A DNA stretch of 64,000 nucleotides from Ruegeria sp. PrR005 (GTDB lineage Bacteria > Pseudomonadota > Alphaproteobacteria > Rhodobacterales > Rhodobacteraceae), in contig NZ_JAAGOX010000056.1 of NCBI RefSeq assembly GCF_010500245.1, forward strand, positions 149,265 to 213,264, written 5' to 3'. A program made the translations under genes and the position numbers. The notes beneath the pieces are model-generated. The model was given only the letters and a program-made list of their open reading frames with translations, made no database searches and was not told where the DNA came from. Positions 8,939 through 17,284 of this stretch are shown here, piece after piece; position 1 is the stretch's first letter; the number at the start of each line of letters is the position of its first letter.

Positions 8939-9607
8939 TTACCGGCTGCCTGCTCCCATATGTTCGGCCAGCGAGTCCCGGGCGCCCCGGATATGCTCGG
9001 CGGTCAGGCTGGCGGCGCGTTCGGCTTCCCCCTTGGCGCAGGCGTCGAGAATGACCAGATGCTCGCGCCGGGCGCGGTCCATGCCATCGCTCAGCACCAG
9101 TTGCGCGCGCAGATAGCGGTCGATCCGGTCCATCGCGTTTTCAATGACCCCCAGGTGATAGGGCAGGGCCGAGGCGCGGTAGAGCGTTTCGTGAAACTCG
9201 CGGTTCAGATCTCCATATTGCATCGGGTCGCTGCCGGCGGCGAAGCGTTCCAGGCAGGCGCGGGCGGTGTCCAGCACCTCGGTCGTCATGTTGGGTACGG
9301 ACCGGCGCATCACCTCGGCCTCGACCAGCGCTCGGAAATCGAAGATCTCGGTCGCCTCGGCCATCGACAGGCCCGCCACCACGGCGCCCTTGTAGCGTTC
9401 GGTTTTCACCAGCCCCTGCTGCTCCAGCATGGTCAGCGCCTCGCGCACCGGGATGCGGCTGGTGTTGAAGCTGCGGGCGATCTCGTCCTGCCTGAGCGGT
9501 TCACCATCGGCCAGGTCGCCCTCGACAATGGCGCGGCGCAGGGCGGCAAAGATGATGCTGGCCGCCGAGGCCGAGCGCCCGATGTCAACGGTTTGAAATT
9601 TCGCCAT
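8939..9607 (-). CDS. GntR-family (FadR/FCD-type) transcriptional regulator, probable hydroxyproline regulator
   Basis: 222 residues: an N-terminal winged helix (about residues 12-75, with EIARSFNTSRIPVREALTML as recognition region) followed by an all-helical FCD ligand domain containing a metal-ligand-like DLNREFHETLY segment. Regulators of this subfamily bind small carboxylic acids or amino acid derivatives and usually repress. The gene diverges from the hydroxyproline operon across a 152-bp gap that holds a 16-bp perfect palindrome, so it most likely controls that operon and itself. It also lies head-to-tail with speA, but polyamine control is less likely given the operator position. Confidence 0.87.
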   Translation of the reverse strand: MAKFQTVDIGRSASAASIIFAALRRAIVEGDLADGEPLRQDEIARSFNTSRIPVREALTMLEQQGLVKTERYKGAVVAGLSMAEATEIFDFRALVEAEVMRRSVPNMTTEVLDTARACLERFAAGSDPMQYGDLNREFHETLYRASALPYHLGVIENAMDRIDRYLRAQLVLSDGMDRARREHLVILDACAKGEAERAASLTAEHIRGARDSLAEHMGAGSR

Positions 9608-9680
9608 TTTCCACGCTGTCAGCTACCGCTTTTCCCGCAGGCTAACGCAACACGGCGGGGATGTAAAAATTTTATATTGA

Positions 9681-9696
9681 ATATTGGATCCAATAT
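9681..9696. promoter_or_regulatory. Palindromic operator in the gntR/hydroxyproline divergent promoter
   Basis: ATATTGGATCCAATAT is a perfect 16-bp inverted repeat in an AT-rich stretch (9665-9700) between two divergent genes, 74 bp from the regulator start and 64 bp from the deaminase start. Compact palindromes of about this size are typical GntR/FCD operators. Binding by the adjacent regulator is inferred from position. Confidence 0.7.
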
Positions 9697-9759
9697 CCGA
9701 TACCAAGAGAATATCTCGACTCAGGGCGGGTCCGGTGATCCGCGACGAAAGGACATTCC

Positions 9760-10710
9760 ATGACCCAAACCGTTTTCTCCGGCACGATGCCGGCGCTGAT
9801 GACCCCCTGCACCCCCGACCGCCGCCCCGATTTCGACGCGCTGGTGCGCAAGGGGCGCGAGATGATTGCCGCGGGCATGTCGGCGGTGGTCTATTGCGGC
9901 TCTATGGGGGACTGGCCGCTGTTGACCGATGCCGAGCGGATGGAGGGTGTCGCGCGCCTGACTGCCGCCGGGGTGCCGGTGATCGTTGGCACCGGCGCGG
10001 TCAACACCGCCTCTGCCGTTGCCCATGCCCGCCACGCGGCCGAGGTGGGTGCGCGCGGTCTGATGGTGATCCCGCGCGTGTTGTCGCGCGGCAGTTCGAT
10101 GGCGGCGCAGCGCGCCCATTTCGCGGCGATCCTGTCGGCGGCGCCTGACCTGCCCGCCGTGATCTACAACAGCCCATATTATGGCTTTGCCACCCGTGCC
10201 GATCTGTTCTTTGACCTGCGCCGGGCGCATCCCAACCTGATCGGATTCAAGGAGTTCGGCGGCAAGGCCGACCTGCGTTACGCGGCTGAGGCGATCACCT
10301 CGCAGGACGATGGCGTGACGCTGATGGTGGGGGTCGATACCGCCGTCTATCATGGCTTTGTCAATTGCGGGGCCGAAGGGGCGATCACCGGCATCGGCAA
10401 TGCGCTGCCGCGCGAGGTGCTGCATCTGGTGGCGCTCTGCCGCCGTGCGGCAGCGGGTGATCCGGTGGCGCGGCAGCGCGCGCAGGAGCTGGAAGAGGCG
10501 CTGGGGGTATTGTCGTCCTTTGACGAGGGGCCGGACCTGGTCCTTTACTACAAGCACCTGATGGTGCTGAACGGCCAGCCGGAATACAGCCTGCATTTCA
10601 ACGAGACCGATGCGCTGAGCGACAGCCAGCGCGGCTATGTCGAACGGCAGTACGCCCTGTTCCGCACCTGGTATGCCGACTGGTCGCGGCAGATGGACCT
10701 AGCGGCCTGA
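9760..10710 (+). CDS. DapA-family lyase, probable 1-pyrroline-4-hydroxy-2-carboxylate deaminase
   Basis: 316 residues of the dihydrodipicolinate synthase / N-acetylneuraminate lyase TIM-barrel family. The Schiff-base lysine is Lys164 in IGFKEFGG, the conserved Tyr is in YNSPYYG, and GTGAVNT matches the family phosphate/carboxylate-binding loop. In hydroxyproline breakdown the DapA-like enzyme deaminates 1-pyrroline-4-hydroxy-2-carboxylate to 2-oxoglutarate semialdehyde. The neighbouring epimerase, D-amino acid dehydrogenase and semialdehyde dehydrogenase make this the most economical assignment; sequence alone would only support 'DapA family'. It is the first gene of the operon, preceded by AAGGA and the palindromic operator. 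Confidence 0.85.
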   Translation: MTQTVFSGTMPALMTPCTPDRRPDFDALVRKGREMIAAGMSAVVYCGSMGDWPLLTDAERMEGVARLTAAGVPVIVGTGAVNTASAVAHARHAAEVGARGLMVIPRVLSRGSSMAAQRAHFAAILSAAPDLPAVIYNSPYYGFATRADLFFDLRRAHPNLIGFKEFGGKADLRYAAEAITSQDDGVTLMVGVDTAVYHGFVNCGAEGAITGIGNALPREVLHLVALCRRAAAGDPVARQRAQELEEALGVLSSFDEGPDLVLYYKHLMVLNGQPEYSLHFNETDALSDSQRGYVERQYALFRTWYADWSRQMDLAA

Positions 10711-10720
10711 GGCGACGGGG

Positions 10721-12151
10721 ATGGAGTATCGCAATCTCATCGGCGGCGACTGGGTCGCCTGCGGCACGGCCCGCGCCAATGTGAATCCTTCGGATGTGGC
10801 CGACATCATCGGTCACGCGGCGCAGGCCGGAGAGGAGGAGTTGGACGCCGCCATTGCCGCCGCCCATGCAGCGGCGCCGATCTGGGCCGCATCGACCCCG
10901 CAACAGCGCTTTGATGCGCTTGATTTCACTGGCGCCGAGCTGTTGGCGCGCAAGGAGGAGTTGGGGCGGCTCTTGTCGCGGGAAGAGGGCAAGACGCTGG
11001 CCGAAGGGATCGGCGAGGTGGCGCGCGCTGGGCAGATCTTCAAGTTCTTTGCTGGTGAGGCGCTGCGCCAGACCGGTGATCGGCTGGCCTCGGTCCGGCC
11101 CGGGGTCGAGATCGAGGTCACCCGCACGCCGGTGGGCGTGGTGGGCCTGATCACGCCCTGGAACTTTCCCATCGCCATCCCGGCCTGGAAAATCGCCCCG
11201 GCGCTGGCGCATGGCAACGCAGTGGTGCTGAAGCCCGCCGACCTGGTGCCGGGTTGCGCCTATGCGTTGGTCGAGATCCTGTCGCGCGCGGGCTTGCCCG
11301 CAGGCGTGGTGAACCTTGTGATGGGGCGCGGATCCGAACTTGGGCCGCGTCTGGTATCGGATGCGCGGGTGAACGCGATTTCCTTCACCGGGTCGGTGCC
11401 CACCGGGCGCGGTATCGCGGCGGCCTGCGGCGCGGCGATGAAGAAGGTGCAGCTGGAGATGGGCGGCAAGAACCCGATGGTGGTTCTGGACGATGCCGAT
11501 CTGGATCTGGCGGTGGCCGCCTGTCTCAATGGCGCGTTCTTTACCACCGGCCAGCGCTGCACCGCCTCTTCGCGGTTGATCGTGACCGAGGGCGTGCATG
11601 ACCGCTTTGTGGCGGCGCTGACGGCGGCGATGCGCGGTCTGCGGGTGGGCGATGCGCTGGACCCGGCAACCCAGATGGGGCCGGTGGTGGATGCGCGGCA
11701 GTTGGAGCAGAACCTGGATTATGTGGAGATCGCGCGAAGTGAAGGCGGCGCTGTCACCGGCGGCGAGCGGTTGGCTCTGGACAAGGACGGGTTCTATATG
11801 ACCCCGGCGCTGATAACCGAAACCACGCCCGACATGCGCATCAATCGCGAAGAGGTGTTCGGCCCCGTCGCCTCGGTCCTCCGCGTGCGGGACTATGACG
11901 AGGCGCTGGCGGTGGCAAATGACACCGAATTCGGCCTGTCGGCGGGGATCTGCACCACCTCGCTGAAACATGCGAGCCATTTCAAGGCCAATGCGCGCGT
12001 GGGCATGGTGATGGTCAACCTGCCCACCGCTGGGGTGGACTATCATGTGCCCTTTGGCGGCACCAAGGGGTCGAGCCACGGTGCGCGCGAACAGGGCGCC
12101 TATGCCGCCGAGTTCTATACCACCGTCAAGACCGCCTATACCCTGCCATGA
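10721..12151 (+). CDS. Aldehyde dehydrogenase, probable 2-oxoglutarate semialdehyde dehydrogenase
   Basis: 476 residues, a full-length NAD(P)-dependent aldehyde dehydrogenase. It has TPWNFPIAIPAWK, the glycine-rich FTGSVPTGRG, the catalytic Glu in LEMGGKNP and the catalytic Cys in TTGQRCTASSR. It is predicted to oxidise 2-oxoglutarate semialdehyde, the product of the preceding deaminase, to 2-oxoglutarate, completing 4-hydroxyproline degradation. The gene starts 10 bp after the deaminase stop and overlaps the next gene by ATGA, so it is embedded in the operon. Substrate choice rests on context, since related enzymes act on glutarate or succinate semialdehyde. Confidence 0.88.
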   Translation: MEYRNLIGGDWVACGTARANVNPSDVADIIGHAAQAGEEELDAAIAAAHAAAPIWAASTPQQRFDALDFTGAELLARKEELGRLLSREEGKTLAEGIGEVARAGQIFKFFAGEALRQTGDRLASVRPGVEIEVTRTPVGVVGLITPWNFPIAIPAWKIAPALAHGNAVVLKPADLVPGCAYALVEILSRAGLPAGVVNLVMGRGSELGPRLVSDARVNAISFTGSVPTGRGIAAACGAAMKKVQLEMGGKNPMVVLDDADLDLAVAACLNGAFFTTGQRCTASSRLIVTEGVHDRFVAALTAAMRGLRVGDALDPATQMGPVVDARQLEQNLDYVEIARSEGGAVTGGERLALDKDGFYMTPALITETTPDMRINREEVFGPVASVLRVRDYDEALAVANDTEFGLSAGICTTSLKHASHFKANARVGMVMVNLPTAGVDYHVPFGGTKGSSHGAREQGAYAAEFYTTVKTAYTLP

Positions 12152-13392
12152 CGCGCGGTGCGGAGGTCATCGTCATCGGGGCTGGCGTGGTCGGCATCAC
12201 CTGCGCGCTGGCCCTGCAAGGGGCCGGGTGTGCGGTCACGGTGCTGGACCGCAAGGGGGTCGCGGCCGAGGCGTCGGCGGGCAATGCCGGGGCTTTTGCC
12301 TTTGCCGATGTGATCCCGCTGGCGACGCCGGGGATCATGCACAAGGCGCCGAAATGGCTGCTCGATCCGCTGGGGCCGCTGTCGGTTCCGCCGGGTTACG
12401 CCGCGCAGATTGCCCCCTGGATGGTCCGGTTCTGGTGGGCCAGTTGGCGCGACCGCTATGACCGTGCGTTGGCGGCGCAGGCGGCGCTGATGCGACTGAG
12501 CGCCGAGGCGCTGGACACGCTGATTGCCGAGACCGGCGCGCGGGCGCTGGTCCGCGACGAGGGGCAGTTGCAGCTCTACGAAGGGCAGCGCGCCTATGAG
12601 GCGAGCCTGCCCGGCTGGGAGACCCGCGCCGCCCATGGGATCGCCTTCCGCCTGCTCGACCGGCCCGAGGCGATTGCCGAGATCCAGCCCGGCCTGTCGC
12701 CGCGCTTCACCCATGCCGGGTTCACTCCCGGCTGGCGCAATGTGACCGATCCGACGCAATGGGTCGCGCATCTGGCGGATGTGTTCCGGGCGCGGGGCGG
12801 TCGGATCGAGATCGCCGAGGTCCGCGCGCTGCGTCAGGATGGCGAGACGGTGGTGCTCGACTGTGCTGATGGCAACCGCCGGGCGGACCGGGCGGTGATC
12901 TGCGCCGGGGCATGGTCGCATCACCTGGCGCGGACGCTGGGCGACCGTATCCCGCTGGAAACCGAGCGTGGGTATAACACCACGCTGCCTGCGGGCGCCT
13001 TCGATCTGCGCACGCATCTCACCTTTCCCGATCATGGTTTTGTGGTCTCGCGCATCGGGCAGGGGGTGCGTGTCGGCGGCGCGGTCGAGCTGGGCGGATT
13101 GAAACGCCCACCCAACTGGCGCCGGGCCGTGGTGCTGCTGGACAAGGCGCGCGGTTTCCTGCCCGGTCTGCGGACCGAGGGTGGCACGCAGTGGATGGGG
13201 TTTCGCCCCTCGCTGCCCGACAGCCTGCCGGTGATCGGCCCGGCCCCGTGCGCGGATCGAGTCACCTATGCCTTTGGTCACGGCCATCTGGGCCTGACCC
13301 AATCGGCGGGCACGGCGGCGCTCGTCGCCGCGCTTGTCTCCGGGGCCGTTCCCCGGATCGACCTTTCCCCCTACGCTGCAACCCGTTTCTGA
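12148..13392 (+). CDS. FAD-dependent D-amino acid (D-hydroxyproline) dehydrogenase
   Basis: 414 residues. The N-terminal dinucleotide motif VIGAGVVGITCAL and the C-terminal segment WMGFRPSLPDSLPVIGPA are typical of DadA / D-amino acid oxidase-like flavoproteins. In the hydroxyproline pathway this enzyme oxidises cis-4-hydroxy-D-proline, formed by the epimerase encoded next, to 1-pyrroline-4-hydroxy-2-carboxylate. It starts on the ATGA overlap with the aldehyde dehydrogenase gene and ends 6 bp before the epimerase gene. A single-subunit flavoenzyme is seen here rather than the multi-subunit dehydrogenase used by some pseudomonads; the electron acceptor is unknown. Confidence 0.87.
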   Translation: MTRGAEVIVIGAGVVGITCALALQGAGCAVTVLDRKGVAAEASAGNAGAFAFADVIPLATPGIMHKAPKWLLDPLGPLSVPPGYAAQIAPWMVRFWWASWRDRYDRALAAQAALMRLSAEALDTLIAETGARALVRDEGQLQLYEGQRAYEASLPGWETRAAHGIAFRLLDRPEAIAEIQPGLSPRFTHAGFTPGWRNVTDPTQWVAHLADVFRARGGRIEIAEVRALRQDGETVVLDCADGNRRADRAVICAGAWSHHLARTLGDRIPLETERGYNTTLPAGAFDLRTHLTFPDHGFVVSRIGQGVRVGGAVELGGLKRPPNWRRAVVLLDKARGFLPGLRTEGGTQWMGFRPSLPDSLPVIGPAPCADRVTYAFGHGHLGLTQSAGTAALVAALVSGAVPRIDLSPYAATRF

Positions 13393-13398
13393 GGCACC

Positions 13399-14400
13399 AT
13401 GACCCAGTTCACCTTTTCCTGTATCGACGGCCATACCTGCGGCAATCCGGTGCGCGTGGTCACCGGCGGCGCGCCGCGTCTGGACGGCGCCACCATGCTG
13501 GAGCGCCGGGCGCATTTCCAGGCCGAGTTCGACTGGATCCGCACCGGCCTGATGTTCGAGCCGCGCGGACATGACCAGATGTCGGGCAGCATCCTCTATC
13601 CGCCGACCCGCGAGGATTGCGACGTGGGGGTTCTCTATATCGAGACCTCGGGCTGCCTGCCGATGTGCGGGCATGGCACCATCGGCACGGTGACCACCGC
13701 CATCGAACACGGGCTGGTCACGCCCCGTGTGTCGGGTGTGCTGCGTCTGGATACGCCCGCCGGGCTGGTGGTGGCGGAATACCGGCAAGAGGGGCGGTTC
13801 GTCGAAGAGGTGCGGCTGACCAATGTGCCCGCCTATCTGCATGCCACCGATCTGAGCGCCTATGTCGAGGGGCTGGGCGAGGTCACGGTCGATGTGGCCT
13901 ATGGCGGCAATTTCTATGCCATTGTCGAGCCGCAAGAGATGTTTCGAGACATTGCCGATCACCGGGCGCTGGATCTGGTTGGGTGGAGCCCGCGCTTGCG
14001 CGCGGCGCTGAACGCGAAATACGAGTTCATCCACCCCGAGAAGCCCGAGATCCGGGGCCTTTCGCATATCCTCTGGACCGGGCAACCGACCCAGCCCGGC
14101 GCCGATGCGCGCAACGCGGTGTTCTATGGCGAAAAGGCGATTGACCGGTCGCCCTGTGGCACCGGAACCTCGGCCCGGATGGCGCAGCTGGCGGCGCGGG
14201 GTGCGCTGCGTGCGGGCGACGATTTTGTGCACGAGTCCATCATTGGCTCGCTGTTTCATGGCCGGGTCGAGGCCACGGCAGAGGTAGGTGGCAGGCCGGG
14301 CATCATCCCCTCGATTGGTGGCTGGGCACGGGTGACCGGGTTCAACACCATCTTCATTGACGCGCGCGACCCCTATGCCCATGGTTTCGTCGTGGCCTGA
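13399..14400 (+). CDS. 4-hydroxyproline 2-epimerase (proline racemase family)
   Basis: 333 residues of the proline racemase superfamily with both catalytic cysteines: Cys90 in [10 protein letters not shown] and Cys253 in [12 protein letters not shown] Cys/Cys pair is the signature of true racemases/epimerases that use two bases. With the surrounding genes it should convert trans-4-hydroxy-L-proline to cis-4-hydroxy-D-proline, the entry reaction of the pathway. Proline racemase proper is the alternative and would not explain the deaminase/semialdehyde dehydrogenase neighbours. The paralogue two genes downstream lacks both cysteines, giving a useful internal contrast. Confidence 0.9.
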   Translation: MTQFTFSCIDGHTCGNPVRVVTGGAPRLDGATMLERRAHFQAEFDWIRTGLMFEPRGHDQMSGSILYPPTREDCDVGVLYIETSGCLPMCGHGTIGTVTTAIEHGLVTPRVSGVLRLDTPAGLVVAEYRQEGRFVEEVRLTNVPAYLHATDLSAYVEGLGEVTVDVAYGGNFYAIVEPQEMFRDIADHRALDLVGWSPRLRAALNAKYEFIHPEKPEIRGLSHILWTGQPTQPGADARNAVFYGEKAIDRSPCGTGTSARMAQLAARGALRAGDDFVHESIIGSLFHGRVEATAEVGGRPGIIPSIGGWARVTGFNTIFIDARDPYAHGFVVA

Positions 14401-14413
14401 ACAGGGAGGCGGG

Positions 14414-16102
14414 ATGGCACACTGCATCGTGGCGGCCGAGGCGTCGGGGCCGGTTCTGGTCTTTGACGAGGGGCTGAGTTTCTGGGGCGGGGTCGATCCC
14501 GAGACGGGCCAGGTGATCGACGCGCATCACCCGCAACACGGCGCCGCATTGGCCGGGGCTGTGGTGATGATGCCGACCAGCCGGGGGTCATGCTCGGGCA
14601 GTGGCGTGCTGTTGGCGCTGGCGCTGAACGGTCATGCCCCGGCGGCGCTGGTGTTCCGCGAGGGTGAGGATATCCTGACACTCGGTGCCTTAGTCGCGGC
14701 CTGGATGTATGATCGTCCTGTCGCGGTGCTGCGCCTGTCGGCGTCGGAGTATGACGCGCTGGCGAAGGAGCCTTTGGCCGAAATGACGCCCGAGCGCCTG
14801 ACGGCAGGGGCGCTGTCGCTCAAGCTGGAACCGCTCTCGGGCGAAGCGCTGGACCTGAGCGATGCGGATCGCGCCATGCTCTCCGAGGCGGCCGCGCCGC
14901 CGGTGCGGCTGGCCATGCGGATCATCTGCGCCATGGCGGCGGCACAGGGGGCCGAGCGGCTGACCGATGTCAGCCGCGCCCATATCGACGGCTGTATCTA
15001 TCATAGTGAGGCCAATCTGCGCTTTGCCGAGGATATGGCCGCGATGGACGGGCGGGTCTGTATTCCCACCACGATGAACGCGATTTCGGTCGATCATGTA
15101 AACTGGCGGGCGCAGGGCGTGCCGCCAGCGTTCGGCGGACCGGCCAGCCGGCTGGCCGATGCCTATCTGCGTATGGGCGCGCGGCCCAGTTTCACCTGCG
15201 CGCCCTATCTGCTGGAGGACATACCACAGGCGGGCGAGGCCATCGCCTGGGCTGAGTCGAACGCGGTTGTATACGCCAACAGCGTTCTGGCCGCGCGCAG
15301 CGTCAAACATCCCGATTACCTCGACCTGTGCATGGCGCTGACCGGACGCGCGCCGCTGGCGGGGGTCTATCTGGATGCCAATCGCAAGGCGCCGGTAGAA
15401 ATCTGGGTGGAGCGGCCCGAGGGGGCAGACGACGCGTTCTGGCCGCTCTTGGGCTATCTGGCCGGGCGGCTGGCGCCGGACCGCATCCCTCTCCTGACCG
15501 GGCTGGAGGACAGCGCGCCGTCCGAGGATGACCTGAAGGCGCTCTGTGCGGCCTTCGGCACCACTTCGGCTGCGGCGATGCTGCATGTGGCGGGTGTCAC
15601 GCCCGAAGCTGACGGAGCCCTAGCCGAAGGTGCTGCGCGCGTGGCCATTGCGCGGGGCGACTTCGCCCGTGCCTGGGCGCAGTTCAACCCCGGACCCGAG
15701 CGGGTGGAACTGGTCGCCATTGGCAGCCCGCATGCCTCGGCCAAAGAATGCCGGATATTGGCGGACTTGCTGGACGGGCGCCGGATCGCCAAGGGAACCG
15801 CCGCCATCGTCACAATCGGCCGGGGCGAGCGTGACAAGTTGGAAGGCGACGGGGTACTGGCGCGCCTGCAAGCCTCGGGTGTGCAGGTGATCCCGGACCT
15901 CTGCTGGTGTTCGGTGACCGAGCCGGTACTGCCACCCGCCACCCGCACCATCATGACCAATTCGGGCAAATACGCCCATTACGGGCCGGGCCTGTCGGGC
16001 CGCGCCATGCGGTTCGGCAGCCTCGCCCAATGCGCCGAAGCGGCCTTGACGGGGCGTGCGCCGGGCCGGCCCGGCTGGATCAACGGACAGGGCAGGGCAT
16101 AA
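14414..16102 (+). CDS. Aconitase X (AcnX) single-chain, probable cis-3-hydroxy-L-proline dehydratase
   Basis: 562 residues from the ATG at 14414, which is preceded by GGGAGGCGGG; an upstream in-frame start would overlap the epimerase gene and was rejected. The N-terminal ~130 residues form the swivelling small domain (DUF126-like, with [16 protein letters not shown]), and the rest is the large DUF521 catalytic domain with [15 protein letters not shown] and [15 protein letters not shown]. This domain order in one chain is the bacterial AcnX type shown in rhizobia to dehydrate cis-3-hydroxy-L-proline to 1-pyrroline-2-carboxylate. Its place between two proline-racemase-family genes supports that role. 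The stop codon overlaps the next ATG (TAATG). Confidence 0.85.
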   Translation: MAHCIVAAEASGPVLVFDEGLSFWGGVDPETGQVIDAHHPQHGAALAGAVVMMPTSRGSCSGSGVLLALALNGHAPAALVFREGEDILTLGALVAAWMYDRPVAVLRLSASEYDALAKEPLAEMTPERLTAGALSLKLEPLSGEALDLSDADRAMLSEAAAPPVRLAMRIICAMAAAQGAERLTDVSRAHIDGCIYHSEANLRFAEDMAAMDGRVCIPTTMNAISVDHVNWRAQGVPPAFGGPASRLADAYLRMGARPSFTCAPYLLEDIPQAGEAIAWAESNAVVYANSVLAARSVKHPDYLDLCMALTGRAPLAGVYLDANRKAPVEIWVERPEGADDAFWPLLGYLAGRLAPDRIPLLTGLEDSAPSEDDLKALCAAFGTTSAAAMLHVAGVTPEADGALAEGAARVAIARGDFARAWAQFNPGPERVELVAIGSPHASAKECRILADLLDGRRIAKGTAAIVTIGRGERDKLEGDGVLARLQASGVQVIPDLCWCSVTEPVLPPATRTIMTNSGKYAHYGPGLSGRAMRFGSLAQCAEAALTGRAPGRPGWINGQGRA

Positions 16103-17127
16103 TGCGCAGCAGCAAGACCATCCATGTGATCTCGGCCCATGCCGAGGGCGAGGTGGGCGATGTCATCGTGGGCGGTGTCGCGCCGCCGCCGGGCGAGACC
16201 CTGTGGGAGCAGCGCAGTTGGATCGCGCGCGACGGGCGGCTCAGGAACTTCGTGCTGAACGAGCCGCGCGGCGGCGTGTTCCGGCATGTCAACCTGCTGG
16301 TGCCGCCCAAGGATCCGCGCGCCGATGCGGCATTCATCATCATGGAGCCCGAGGACACGCCGCCGATGTCGGGGTCGAACTCGATCTGCGTGGCAACCGT
16401 GCTGCTCGACAGTGGGCTGGTCGAAATGGTCGAGCCGGTGACTGAACTGGTTCTCGAAGCCCCCGGCGGGCTGGTGCATGTGCGGGCCGAATGCCGGGGT
16501 GGCAAGGCCGAGCGCATCTTTGTGCGCAACCTGCCGTCATTTGTGGCTGAACTCGACGTCTCGCTGGATGTGCCGGGGGTGGGGCAGGTGAGGGTCGACA
16601 CGGCCTTTGGCGGGGACAGTTTCGTCGTGGTTCGGCCCGAGGATGTCGGGATCGAAATCGCCCGCGATCGGGCGCGCGACCTGGCCGAGTTGGGCATTGC
16701 CATCACCAATGCGGCCAATGCGCAGCTGGGCTTTCACCACCCGGAAAACCCGGAGTGGCGGCATATCTCCTTTTGCCTCTTTGCAGGCGAGATCGAACGG
16801 CGGGACGGGGTCTTGCGCGCCGCCTCAGCTGTGGCGATCCAGCCCGGAAAGATCGACCGTTCGCCCACCGGCACCGCCGTGTCGGCGCGTATGGCGATCC
16901 TGCATGCGCGGGGCGAGATGGCGGAAGGGGAGCGGTTTATCGCGACCTCGATCATCGGGTCCGAGTTCACTGGCCGCATTGCCGGGTTGGCCACCGTGGG
17001 AGGCTGCCCAGCGATCCTTCCCGAGATTTCGGGCCGGGGCTGGATCACCGGGATTCACCAGCACATGCTGGACCCCGGCGACCCCTGGCCCGAAGGGTAC
17101 CGCTTGCGGGATACCTGGGGTGTGTGA
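16102..17127 (+). CDS. Proline racemase family protein with Ser/Thr active site, probable trans-3-hydroxy-L-proline dehydratase
   Basis: 341 residues of the proline racemase superfamily, but the first catalytic Cys is replaced by Ser90 (PMSGSNSI where racemases have MCGH) and the second by Thr256 (DRSPTGTA). Loss of the second Cys is known in trans-3-hydroxy-L-proline dehydratases, which need only one base to remove the alpha proton and expel the 3-hydroxyl. This gene is therefore read as the trans-3-hydroxyproline partner of the AcnX cis-3 enzyme; both would give 1-pyrroline-2-carboxylate. No pyrroline-2-carboxylate reductase is present in the window. The gene begins on the last base of the AcnX stop codon, and the operon appears to end here. 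Confidence 0.83.
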   Translation: MRSSKTIHVISAHAEGEVGDVIVGGVAPPPGETLWEQRSWIARDGRLRNFVLNEPRGGVFRHVNLLVPPKDPRADAAFIIMEPEDTPPMSGSNSICVATVLLDSGLVEMVEPVTELVLEAPGGLVHVRAECRGGKAERIFVRNLPSFVAELDVSLDVPGVGQVRVDTAFGGDSFVVVRPEDVGIEIARDRARDLAELGIAITNAANAQLGFHHPENPEWRHISFCLFAGEIERRDGVLRAASAVAIQPGKIDRSPTGTAVSARMAILHARGEMAEGERFIATSIIGSEFTGRIAGLATVGGCPAILPEISGRGWITGIHQHMLDPGDPWPEGYRLRDTWGV

Positions 17128-17284
17128 TCCTTGTTTTCGTTTTGATTTCTGAAATGTCATTTAAAATCAATATGAAGAAAGATACTAAAAAATTAGTTTG
17201 ACAAAATGCGCGCCCATGTGAAAGCTAAATGACAGTCAGGTGCCGCAGAGCATTTCTGGCATTGCAGACATCAGGGAGGAAAAG
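17128..17284 (+). promoter_or_regulatory. AT-rich promoter region before the transporter operon
   Basis: A 157-bp gap, clearly more AT-rich than its flanks, separates the hydroxyproline genes from the transporter genes. It contains a consensus TTGACA at 17198-17203, but only a poor -10 candidate near 17221-17230. It also has an odd palindrome AAATGTCATTT at 17152-17162 that could be a regulator site. The 16-bp palindrome of the gntR region does not recur here. A Shine-Dalgarno AGGGAGGA precedes the ATG at 17285. Confidence 0.45.

Noticed and set aside
12136..14427. 763-codon minus-strand open frame over the hydroxyproline dehydrogenase and epimerase genes
   Set aside because: Antisense shadow; Arg/Gly/His-rich with no recognisable motif and no start-site signals.
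17198..17226. Consensus sigma-70 promoter for the GlpV-type operon
   Set aside because: TTGACA is perfect but no acceptable -10 hexamer lies 16-18 bp downstream, so it is recorded only as part of the regulatory region.
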